Shown here piece by piece: positions 46,846-58,200 of a stretch of DNA of 64,000 bases. Every line of letters starts with the position of its first letter. Within the stretch, counting starts at the first letter, position 1. The notes below the pieces were generated by a model. It did no database searches. It was given only the letters and a program-made list of their open reading frames with translations, and was not told the DNA's origin. This DNA is from Pseudofabraea citricarpa. Lineage: Eukaryota > Ascomycota > Leotiomycetes > Helotiales > Dermateaceae. The stretch is from assembly GCA_029641185.1 (NCBI GenBank), contig JAPWGK010000009.1:570501-634500 (forward strand). Direction: 5' to 3'. The translations under genes and the position numbers were made by a program.

Positions 46846-47434
46846 AGAATGATGAAATTGACAGTTGTCTTTTGAGCTAGTTGTCGCGTTGTCTCTCGTG
46901 CTCGCTCATATTGAGAAAGGCAAAGACAATAAGCCAGAGTTGTCGGACATTTCGGTCCTATCGGTTCTGAATCCCCGTGATATTCTGCTCAAAGCCGGCC
47001 CGTTGCAAAGCGAGGCGTATTGCGGTGGAGATATTAGCCCAAGAGCATGCGAATCGAGGCCAACTCAGCCAATAGAGGAGATTGTATTTCTCATTTCGCA
47101 GGGTGCATCGGTGCTAAGAAAAACACCGGACATAATTGAAACTTCTCGTGTTGTTTTAGCCGTTAAAGCCCAAAAGGTCGTCCCTTGCTAACGATCCGCC
47201 ATCGGTGTTTATGAAGCCGTCGATGGCGATCTGCCAATCACAGCCTCTGGATTGTCAATCATTTTTCTGGAAGAAACCTAGACCCCAGAGAGGTGCCATC
47301 CACTAGCCAATCAGTCGTGAGAGTCCACACACGTTCGGCCAATAGCAGTCTTTATAAAGCAAGCTGACCCTCGATAAGCTTTCAAAGAGCCTGCGGACAA
47401 GCAACAACCGCATTAAGCTGTATACAGCTCAGCC
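46846..47434. promoter_or_regulatory. CCC1 promoter: three CCAAT boxes and a TATA box
   Basis: CCAAT at 47234-47238, 47307-47311 and 47339-47343, and TTTATAAA near 47351-47358. The first CCAAT is followed after 12 bases by ATT, matching the CSAAT-N12-RWT pattern reported for the CCAAT-binding complex with the iron regulator HapX. In Aspergillus the orthologous iron-storage transporter is controlled by these factors. Sites seen; binding inferred. Confidence 0.5.
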
Positions 47435-48666
47435 ATGGCCTCCCAAGAGCTATCCAGAGATCCCCACAGGTATAATACGTCAGATCCCCAGGGATCGCAG
47501 CAGCAGGACAGCGGTCAAGATCAACCATCAACATCCTCTGCGTATCCCCAAGTCACTGCTCCCCCTTCAGCATTCCCTACAGCCTCGCGTTCCACTGTCA
47601 GGAGACGCCGTCCACCACCTTATCAGCAGCCCATCAAAGCCATGTCTCTTGTCGGTCTCAAAAACTTCTTTTTCAGCAGAACCATCACACCTGTTCCAGT
47701 ACGGAGCAATTCGAAGAGCTCGCAGTCCAATTTCCCAGGGCCGTATGATTGGAATAGCAATTCCCGCCAGCCACTACTGGCAAGCTCAAGATCGCAAAAC
47801 TCAAGCGAGAATGGTTCACCAGCTTCTCACGACGCAGACTCAACCACAGACGTGGAATCTCAGAGTGGTGACTCAAAATTCGAAAAGGCACGCCAAAGAG
47901 GTGGATTCAGGATAGATGCTCGCGTCATTTCCGATGCGACGATTGGACTTAGTGATGGGTTGACTGTTCCTTTTGCTCTTACTGCCGGATTGTCTGCGCT
48001 TGGAAACACCAAGGTTGTCATTTATGGAGGGTTCGCAGAGTTGATCGCAGGGGCCATTTCGATGGGTCTTGGGGGGTATCTAGGCGCAAAGAGCGAAGCG
48101 TAAGTTGTATCAGTCCTGGTACATCATGAGTCAAACTGACAATCAGCAGTGCTTCATATAGAGCCATAAGAGAAGAGACTGAACAACTCATCGAGAACAA
48201 TCCCTCGGCAGTAATGGCGAACATTGAAGGAGTATTTGAACCATACAATCTGCCGAAAAGCACCCTCCAAGATCTCACAAACCATCTTGCAGACTCTCCG
48301 CGCTTGGCAGATTTTGTGATGCAATTCCAACACTGTGAAGAAGAGCCAGCAGCCTCGCGGGCTTTGACATCCGCTCTTACTATAGCTCTTGCGTACTTTG
48401 TTGGTGGTCTCCTACCCCTCCTACCCTACTTCTTTGTTGGTGCCGATCAAGTATGGGAAGGTCTGTATATTTCAATCGGGGTTATGGTGGTCGCGCTCTT
48501 CACCTTCGGATACGTAAAGACATGCGTCGTGGTTGGTTGGAACGGCGGTCGCAATATTCGCGGAGGCTGCTATGGCGGCATACAAATGGTCATTGTAGGA
48601 TCTGCAGCTGCTGGTGCAGCAATGGGCCTTGTGCGCCTCTTCAATGATGGAGAGGGCGGTCTGTAA
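47435..48666 (+). CDS. cccA-like: Vacuolar iron/manganese transporter, CCC1/VIT1 family
   Basis: Exons 47435-48099 and 48150-48666, giving 393 aa. An extended disordered N-terminus (about 150 aa, Ser/Gln/Pro-rich) precedes the VIT1 domain at RIDARVISDATIGLSDGLTV, the conserved TM1 with its metal-binding Asp. Next come FAELIAGAISMGLGGYLGAK (TM2, Glu/Met/Gly), a cytosolic Glu-rich segment (EETEQLIENNP and HCEEEPAASRA, the regulatory metal-binding helix pair), and three more TM segments ending GSAAAGAAMGLVRLF. It imports Fe2+/Mn2+ into the vacuole in exchange for protons and protects from iron excess. Iron-dependent regulation is suggested by the promoter. Confidence 0.95.
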
Positions 48667-51600
48667 GATGGCATTGCATGCGCAATTGATTGAGCAGGAA
48701 CGAGTAATTACCGCTGGATACTATGGCTGGCGACTTGATGAGTAACGAAAGATAGGACCATTTCATTCTGGTATCATGGTGCCATTAAAAAAGGGTTATG
48801 GGCGTTGGGAACGGAAGCTCTCGATGGCAATCGATGGAGCAATTGGCTTCTTTGGAGTAGTTTGAGGCGGGATTTCCCCCTAAAAGAATTGTGTAGTAAC
48901 AGAAAATACATCCCCTTCATATGCTTATCTTGGAACTTGTTGTGAAGTGAGGTGGGAGCCGTTTGTTCCGTAAGAAGCTGCCCCTCATACGACTTCCGAA
49001 ATTTGTGAAATTGCTCTCTTCACGTGATGTTGCGCCTCTTCTGCTCTTCCTCGCTTATATTCCTCTGCTGTTATCGGCAAGAGATCCAATAACTCTTCTA
49101 TCTCATGGCTATCTAGGTTCGGTAGTCTAATTAAAGTTGCTCTGATACTCTCCTACACATGATATGGCCTAGCCTAAATAGTAAGACAAATGAAAACTTT
49201 GGTGCTACTTATTAGAGCTTCTAACGCGGATGCCAGGCCTGATGTACAGGTAAGCGACACCTGAAGATGGATAATCCAGCATTTTTATGTGGATGAGTAC
49301 ATCAAGCTAACAAGAACGTTAGATTAGCCTCGAGAATTTCTTGTATAATCAACTTCCTTAGCACTAGCCTGTATACGTATATAAATCATATTGGATAGTT
49401 TGTTTGCTACACTTTGTCCGTTCATTTAGACAAGCGGATTTCCAGCTCTATCATATCTTGCGATTGTCGTACAATTGGATTCCATAATTGGTATAATAAA
49501 CACCCCCGGAAGCAGAAATAACCACCGATATCGCCGCATAAGTAATCGAGGCCTTATAACCAGCACAGGATGTCGGTACACCACTACAAGAACGTCATAA
49601 TTATCCCAGCAGCATTCCCCATTCCTATCATGAGTTGCATGGCCGTAGCCAATGCCCCTTTTCCATATCAAGGTATATTACCCAAACACCGACCCAATAG
49701 CAGAACCACAGAAACACACCATAATGGTAACCATCCCGGAAGATGCTAAGTACCTTGCCTAGATCATGCTGAGCACGCGATAGACTATAATCAATCTGCT
49801 TTAACTTCAAATAATTCTTATTGGGTTTATAGTGCCACCTATGCTGTTATGGTAAATGCTATGTATCTATTAGGTTTTGCGTTTCTTGATAATCTAGTTT
49901 AATCGTACTTCAAAAGGCGGGTTAAGTAGTCACTGCGTCTTTGAACTTGCTAAACTCGATTACTTACACGATTTTTCACAAACACGCACAATTGGAACGC
50001 AGATGTAGTACTGATTTTCTTTTAATTTCAAATGCTTTTTACAGACATTCTAGCTGAGTCAAAAGGGAAGGGCACATGAACTTCGATCCAACCCAACCCC
50101 CCCCGGAACAAGTATAGCAGTATTATAATTAGAATCAACTGCAAATTCAGCTTTTAGCCAATTCCTTCTCAGCCAATTCCTTCTCCTCGTTTGTAGGGAC
50201 GAGACCAGTAGTTAAGCTATGATCTAATTATTGCATGTCTGAAAGACTGATATTCATCGGAGTCAAGCCGTTTGACTGGACAGATGTAGTAAAGCAACTC
50301 AAATGCAAGCACACACATGATGATACCGTAGCGTACTCAGACGAAAAGCTCGTATTATGGACACTAAAGTGCAAGTAGGCTTTAGCGAAATCGTCTTGAA
50401 TACACTCTAGAAGAGCTTGCTCAGAATCCCAGACGAAACTCCAGAACGACACTCTAGAACGAAAGACGACAGCATTGACTCCTGGCTGAAAGTTGCATGA
50501 CTCGTAGAGAAACAGATGACATTTGCTATCATGAAATTTATAGTCGTAACCCCAACATAATGTCACGCTCTAGAGCATTAGTATAAACATCTCATCTCAT
50601 AATTATTAAGTATTGCCTATGGCCTTTTAGTCTAGTTAGTTCAATTCGATCCTATGAAACCTGTTTCTACCGTGGCTTTTATTTACCCTTGAGCCAGATT
50701 TTCCGGTGTTATAATAAGGAATTGATATCTCAACATAACCCTTAGATGATGAGTCAAGATGATGGGGACTTCAGGAAAAAATATAGGGTGGTCTTTAATA
50801 TACAGATTTCATCCTGATGTGTATAAGAATGGTGAAGCCTAGACACCAAAAATACATAGTGGGTGCATGACCCTACAGTAGCTGGTTCATATTCACCACT
50901 TGTTAGTACTTACTGTATTAATAATAGCCGGTTATTAGTAATATGTTATCTGTAACACCTATAAGTAATAGAGCAACGAGAGAGATATAGAGAGGGGGAG
51001 TATAGAGAGAAAGAGGGAGAGACGGAGAGACGGAAAGATATGTGACATTAACAGTTACACCTGTTGCACACTCTGTTATTTCATCTGTATTTTAAAATAG
51101 GAGGCTTTTAGTTTCAACTAGACAGTACATTTGCAGAAGTTTGTGAATATCCTCCACTACATGAGCGTCCCATAGGCCCGGCACCTAGTGATATATAAGC
51201 ACAAGTGCCTTATGTTAATCTTGGACTAATTTATCTTTAATCACAAGTTCTATGTAAGGCTAGCAATATAGATATACATTGAGATTGATTTACATCGGAA
51301 GGTATCACTCAAATGAAAATTTATAACACCGCATCAGACCAAAAGTAGGATGTTCCAGGCGTGTTATATGTTAGGTCGACTTACATCGATCACTCTCGGG
51401 CGACCGTTTGAAATTCCTGACCTGGAAATCAACGTAGAAGTGGGTTATAGCTCTCTATTATAGATATATAAACGTTGACCTGTGGTAGCTTCCACTGGAT
51501 ATCAACGAAAAGCGAAATAATTACGCATACAACCAGAATTGGAACGCGGTTTAAAAGTATATCACTTCCTTGTTTCTCCCACATTCTGAGATTTAGAAAA

Positions 51601-52547
51601 AATCTAATCGGTGGTGTAAGAAGTTCACCAAGGCTAAAGAGTACCAAACCAAAATTTTGAATTATTTGTCGAGAAGTCGCTGGGTTTTTATTGTAATTAT
51701 CTTCGTTTCTTGTATCCTCATGTCTCGACTTTCACGGGAGATAGAAAATATTTTCTCGTGTGCACAGAAACGTGTGTTGAAGTATGTAATCCATTCAGAA
51801 GCTACATCATAGCTCAATCGTGAAATATTCCTTATAGGCTTTGCATTCGGTTTTTCTCGCTGGTATACTACTTCTTTTCTTCATATAAAGACTCTGATCT
51901 AACAGAATCTGCGATGATAGCACTCATTTGTAGTGTCCACAAAACAAGTTACATTTACTTACCTCTTGTATCAAGGCTTACTCTAGTCTTTCAAGTCTGA
52001 CACCCACCAGGACAAGTGTATCATGAATTACTAGCAAGTAAATCCTTAAGTTTTGTAGCGCATTCATATCATCCGTGAGTGATGGTAGCTTGCAATGAAG
52101 TATCGAGATATCCTTGAAGAAATCAAGCAGTACGTTCTTGATTCAATCTAAGGGGTCCATTTGTCTTTGTACTCGTTGTTAAACAAGACGACAATAAACA
52201 CGACGAGCGATGATCTTTTGAGGTTTGATTTTACCACTTGTGTATCACTTATAGAATCTTACTTATGAAGGAGGGTGAGCATAAAGCGAGCACAAATAAA
52301 CCGGAACAAATTATGCAATCCACGTGATCAGCATGTCAATCGTGACCCCATCTTCGCTTGACTTGTCTTCTCTTCTTTGCATTGAGCATCACACAGACCC
52401 GCTATATGTGTATTAACAACATGCTTTTCACACGCCGTGGTTACTTGAAGAGATCGCCGCTAGTACCTGTCAGAAGTGCGAGGCGCCGGAAGACAGAAGC
52501 CGCATTCGAAAGCACGGGCTTATCACCACATCCATTCCAATGCCATC
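48667..52547. other. AT-rich gene-poor stretch
   Basis: 3.9 kb with no gene I can support. Only short, scattered frames exist (for example on the - strand at 49426-49810, 50228-50566 and 51429-51647), some hydrophobic, which may be relics of decayed genes. I recognise no family, terminal repeat or transposase. Confidence 0.5.
50977..51042 (+). repeat. Purine-rich (GA) low-complexity tract
   Basis: About 65 bp almost wholly of G and A (GAGAGAGA, GAGGGAGAGACGGAGAG and similar), in an otherwise AT-rich stretch. Confidence 0.85.
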
Positions 52548-54583
52548 ATGCTGTGCAACCTGTGTTCCGAGATTGACCTCGATCAGCTCGCCTCCAAGAG
52601 GGGTCTGAAACATCATGCCAACTTCGCAGAGCTGTGCAGGTCAGCCGACAGCGGGTGCGACATGTGTACACTGGTACGGGCTTGCCAGGAAGGGGAAAAC
52701 AGCACCAGGATCGAAGTAGTAGCCGGCCGTGAGAAATGGGATGCCAATTCGCAGATCGTCCTCGAGTGTCGTAGGCGTGACGATGGCCAGCTCGGTCCTG
52801 TGATTTGGTTGAGCCAGACTTCGAAAACCAAGCCAAAGCCCTACGTATGGGGCGGCTGCAAAATGTCTGTTACAGCAGGTACGCTATTCAAACAACGGCA
52901 CCCACCGGCACTGAGTTGACTCGGATAGATGATCCCTTGGCGCCATTCATACAGCACCGCCCTATTGATACTGACCCAGCTTCATCACATTGCTTCGATT
53001 TAAGCACTTCTTGGCTTCGGAAGTGCCTTGATTCGCATGATGATTGCTCGAACACCCGGTTCGGAATCCCGACCTTGCCGGCCCGGGTTGTTGATATTGG
53101 CTTGGATCATGATTCAATTCCTCGTTTACACGTATCTCAGAATGAGAGATGCCAATGGGTGACCCTCAGCCATTGCTGGGGTACAGTGCAGCCCTTGAAG
53201 ACGACACTTTCGTCGTTAGAGGGTCACAAATTGTCCCTGCCAATAGACAAACTCCCCGAGTTGTTCAAGGATGCAATACGTATTACTCGTCATCTCAAGC
53301 AACGCTATCTGTGGATTGACTCTCTTTGCATCATCCAGGACTCTGCCGAGGACTGGCAAATCGAGTCAGCCAACATGGGATATATCTACAAGAACTCGCT
53401 ACTTACGATTGCATGTGATGCAACGAGTGACAGTACTGAGAGCATCTTAGATCCAAAGCTCACGGATAGAGATCTTTGGTCTCCCACAGTTTCTGTGCCG
53501 TATTTCAGTATAGCTCAGAATATCAATGGCGTTATGCATCTACGCAAAAACGTTCGCGTTGCAGATATGGTTCCGGGCCCGTTGTCTAGACGGGCATGGA
53601 CATTGCAAGAGGATGTATTGTCACCAAGAGTTCTGCGATGGACTAAGCAACAACTAAGATGGCAGTGCAGAAGCGCCGATTGGACAGAGGAACTCCCATC
53701 AGGCGTACCGAGGAACAATCGTTCCTTGAACCAAGGGCGGTTCATCTGTTTACCTCCCGAACTACTGGTACGACGGCGATCTGAGATAACCAACCAGTTA
53801 CCAGCAGGATCAACAATAGATGTACCAACACTGTGGTATCAAATGGTTAACGACTTTGCCTCTCGAAGTCTAACCTTCGATACAGATAGATTCGCTGCTA
53901 TCTCTGGCCTTGCCCGAGAAGTGGAAAAGCACACTCGGTATGATTACAAAGCTGGCATATGGGCTCAAGAGGTTTATCGGGGCTTGCTCTGGTACGTTTG
54001 GCCAAATGGCAGCAAGCCTTCGGAATACATAGCACCATCATGGAGTTGGGCCTCAATAAACACTCAACCAAACCCAGATCGGACAGTATGGTCTCTTTTC
54101 CATCCCCACCTCAAGCCATTCAAAGGATCCGGGCACGTAGCACCAATCTGCAAAGTTGTAGATATGAATGTTGTCAATTCAACGGCTGATGTTTTCTCTC
54201 AAGTCGCATCTGGGTCCCTCACGATCCGCGGCCCGGTCTTCAGAGCCGCGCTCGGAGACATGGCGCGCTTTGTTCAGGCCAGAACGCCCAGAGTGACCGG
54301 AGATAAGATATTCGAACACCAGGATGTTCGGCCAGACACGTTGTTATATTGGCTGGATCTGACGCCTGAGCTGACTCCTGACATGATAAGTGGAGTGATA
54401 GTTGTCCAAGTTGCCAAGATGGCCGGCTATGCACCCCAGATCTTTCATGGCATGATCTATGGACTTATATGTCAGGCTATATGTGATTTACAAGGCGACT
54501 ATCAGCGCATTGGAATCGTGCGAGTGTCGGAAGACTTTGCGATGGAAGCATGTTGGAAAGAAGAGATTATTAAAATCGTATGA
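52548..54583 (+). CDS. HET-domain protein (heterokaryon incompatibility type)
   Basis: Exons 52548-52878 and 52929-54583, giving 661 aa; the 50-nt intron restores the frame exactly (…SVTA-DDPLAPF…). The N-terminus has a Cys-rich element (LCNLCSEIDL and GCDMCTLV) common ahead of fungal HET domains. The three HET blocks are present: WVTLSHCWG, YLWIDSLCIIQDSAEDW and LSRRAWTLQEDVLSPRVL. The C-terminal part holds the usual YIAPSWSWASI motif. HET proteins act in self/non-self recognition and can trigger cell death on fusion of unlike hyphae; most paralogues have no assigned partner. No neighbouring partner gene is visible. The gene sits at the edge of an AT-rich region, a usual setting for fast-evolving HET genes. 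Confidence 0.94.
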
Positions 54584-55272
54584 TATTTTATATAGAAGAC
54601 AACCTGTGACCTGCTGAAATAAAAAAATCGACCTTCCTAAAGGAAAGATAGGAAATAGGAGACTCCAGGATTCGTAGGACCTCGGCTATGCTACTGTATT
54701 CTTATTATGGACTTTTCGTAAATACCAGAACTAAAAGAAATCTAAATGTCCAGTGATACGCAATAGCCGAGTAGAAGATCACAAATCGAGGCACGGTAAG
54801 AGGTCAAAGAGAAACTTTTGGATTATTAGAGCTGGCTATGTGACAATGAAAGAGTAAACAGGGCCCTGCATGAGACAATACATGTCAGGAGAACAGTGGA
54901 TAGAAAATTGTACAAGAGTGTATATATAGGGTAAAGCTAAGCTAAGCTTGAACATGTTTTGGATTTGCGTATGTGTACATATATCTCTTTTGAGAAAGTA
55001 AAATAAGAAAGGCTGAGTATAAGCAGTGGATAAGATAAAAGCAAAAACATAAAGGAAATAGAAAGGAAGATGTATCGTTCCAATCACTTTGTGACGAAGG
55101 GTATCTAATAGCAAGTAGATAAACGCAGGCAAATAGATCTCCATCCTAATCCCCAAACAAACAATTCATGCTGGCATTCGCAGTATCATCTCGTTTCATC
55201 TCCGTGCTCATCATCGTTGCGTGCGATTGGTGAAATTTATACAATTTTGGGGTTTCGTCGTAGCACAGGTCA
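54584..55272. other. Intergenic between convergent genes, no gene seen
   Basis: Holds the 3' flanks of the HET gene and of the giant - strand gene. AT-rich, with no RNA gene or repeat recognised. Confidence 0.5.
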
Positions 55273-58200
55273 TTACATCATCTTCTCGAGCCAAGATTCC
55301 ATGGCCTCGATATCTTCGATGCCTTGGCTCCACATCTCGGTGCTCTCAATCTCTCCCATCTCTGAAGGTTCTCGCGTACTTCTTCTCCACTCGCCATTAT
55401 TGTGATTCTCGAAGAGCGATGGCGATGGGATGCTCAAAGTTGCTTGTGGTTCCCACATGCTATTGGTTCTCTGAGGTTCCTCAACGACGATACGGGCCTT
55501 CCAAGTGCCACGTCTTGGGGCTGCTGAGGAAGCCTGTAGCCAGTGAGTCTGGGCAACTAACGTGGGGCTGGCCTTGAAAAGTTCAGTTGAGTGTAATCTG
55601 GGCAGTGCTGCTGGGCGGGAGCTAACTGCCTTCTTGACATGTTCTACAGCGATGTTAGAGAACATCTCGTTTGTAGCGATAGCACCTGGCGCAGATTTTG
55701 TGACTTCAATAGATGGTGCAACCCAGGTCTGAGATCTCTTCAAGGTCATGGGCTTGGAAGAAGATTCCTTGAGCCAGTTGGTTTCTCTGGTCGGCGCAGA
55801 TGGAGAAGTAAATAACTCTGTTGACTGAAGACGAGGTAAAGTGGAAGGTCGGGAGCTAATTCTTTTCAACGGTTCGCCCTTAATATTCGCGAACATTTCC
55901 TTGGTTGCAAGGGTTCCTGGAGCTGTTGTTGGTGAAGAGCTGGAGGAAGCAACCCATGTTTGAGCCCGTGCACGAGCGATGGGTTTAGCAGAGGATGCCT
56001 TAAGCCAATCGATTTCTCCGGTAGACGGAGCCGAACGTGTGAACATCTCAGTTGATTCAAGGCGGGGTAGAGCGGCTGGTCGGGAAATGGCTTTCTTCAC
56101 TTGTTCGCTTTTCATGTTTACAAACATGTCTCTGGTAGCAATAGCTCCTGGAGTAGCCTTTGGTGAAAGGTTTGAGGGAGCAACCCATGTTTGAGATCGC
56201 TCTCGAGCGGGTGAAGCTGAAGACACCTTTAGCCAGTTCACACTTTTGGCAGGAGTTGAAGCTGGCTTGAAAAGATCTGTGGAAGTAAGGCGAGGAAGTG
56301 TAGCTTGACGCGAGGAGGATGCTTTCTTGACTTGCTTGCTCTCCAAACCAGCAAACAACTCTTCGTATGCTAACACTCCGGGTGCAAGTCTGACGGAAAC
56401 AGCTGAAGGTGCGACCCAAGTCAATGATCGAAGCAAAGGTTTTGGTGCAGACATACTAGAGGCCTTGATCCAGTTCGTTTCTTTGTCAGTAGCAGATACT
56501 GGCATGAAGAGCTTGGTGGAGCTAAGGGTGGGCAAGGTCGATGGGCGTTGGACAGTTGGTGTTCTTACGTGTGTGAGATCCACGGTAGCAAACATATCTG
56601 ACGAGGCAACAGTTCCAGGTATAACCCGAGAAGCGGCCTTAGCAGGAGCAACCCAGGTAAGGGAGCGACCCAAGGGCTTAGAGATTTGAGCAGATGGGCT
56701 AACATTCTTGGTAGATGAAATGGCAATCCAGTTCACCTCGGATTTTGACATGAATGCCGGTGTGAAGAGCACGTTGGATTCAAGACGGGGAATTGTTGCT
56801 TGTCGAGAAGATGTTGCTCTTTTTACTGGCTCAATGATAGCATCGGTAAACATTGATACTTGTGCAAGAGCGCCTGGTGCAACTTTTGGTGTGGTTGTTG
56901 CGGCCGCGGACCAAGTAAGGCTCTTCTTTGCAGATGATGCCATGATCCAGTTAATCTCACGGTCCAAGTTGTTTGTAGATTGGAAGAGCTTGCTGGAGCT
57001 CAGACTTGGAAGAGTTGCGGATCGGGAAGTGCTAGGTCTCTTGGAAAATTGGTTGGCCAAGTGAGCAAACATGTCAGATGATGAGCTAGATTGGGTAGCA
57101 ATGGCCCAAGCAGTGTTTGTTGGGGCTACAGGAGCCGGAGCAACCCAAGTCTGAGCCGAGCTTTTGCTTTTGGACTCAAGCCAATTGGGTGATGAAACTG
57201 CTGTCTTCTTGGGTTGCCAGAAGCTGGTTGATTGAAGAATTGGCAGATCGATATCCTTCGCAGTGGTGTTCTTGCGAACTGGTGAATCTGCGGTCATCAT
57301 AGAAAACCTCTCCTCTTTGAATTGCTCGTCCTTCATCCACAATGGAATGCCGCTTGGAGTACCTGGAAGTGCGGTGCTTGGAATTGGAGATGGGCGCCAT
57401 AGGTCAGGCTTTTCAGCCATTGCGAGCTTCAAAGATGCTCTTTTGATCTCGTGGACAACGCGTTTGATTTGCTGAAATTGTGCGGCATGTTGTTCCCTGA
57501 AAATCTCGTCTTCAACCCAGACTGGCGGCTCAATCTGCTTCTTCGATTTCAACATATGTTGCTCCTTAAAAATCTCATCCTTCATCCACAACGGCATGCC
57601 GCTCGGGGTACCTGGAATCATAGTGCTTGGAATCGGAGATTTGCGCCACAAGTGTGGCTCCTCGTCTGCAGCCATTTTAACAGACAATCTCTTCTCGATA
57701 AGTGGCGTTGTAGTTTGGATTCGATGGAATCGAGATACGTGCTGTTCCTTGAACATCTCGTCCTTCATCCAGTCTGGCATGTCAGACTTTTGGGAAGCCT
57801 GCTTGAATACCTCATCTTTCATCCATAGGGGCATGCCACTAGGGGTGCCTGGGAGAGTTGTGCTGGGGATAGGAGACAGTTTCCACAGGCTATGTTCTTC
57901 GGTCAACGCTAGTTTCATGGATACTCTCTTCGATGCGGTCTCAGCAACCTTTATCTGCTGGAATTTTAGGGCTTGCTGTTCCCGGAAAATCTCGTCTTTC
58001 ATCCAAGCTGGCATTTCACTGTTGGAGGTTGTTACAGCACCCTTTCCAATGGCCTCTTCAAGCGCAGATTTCCAATCGGCAGGCGAGGAGATAGGTTTCT
58101 GCAGGCGTAATCTACTCTGAGAAACAGCTTTTGCTAAAGCACTCTTCCACATTTCGGGAGATGCATGTGGACGTTGGAGGCGGATAGAGAAATGACCCAT

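Noticed and set aside
50938..51075. Possible inverted repeats (GTAACACCT / GTTACACCT) around the GA tract
   Set aside because: These are same-orientation partial matches, too short for a transposon end; no transposase nearby.
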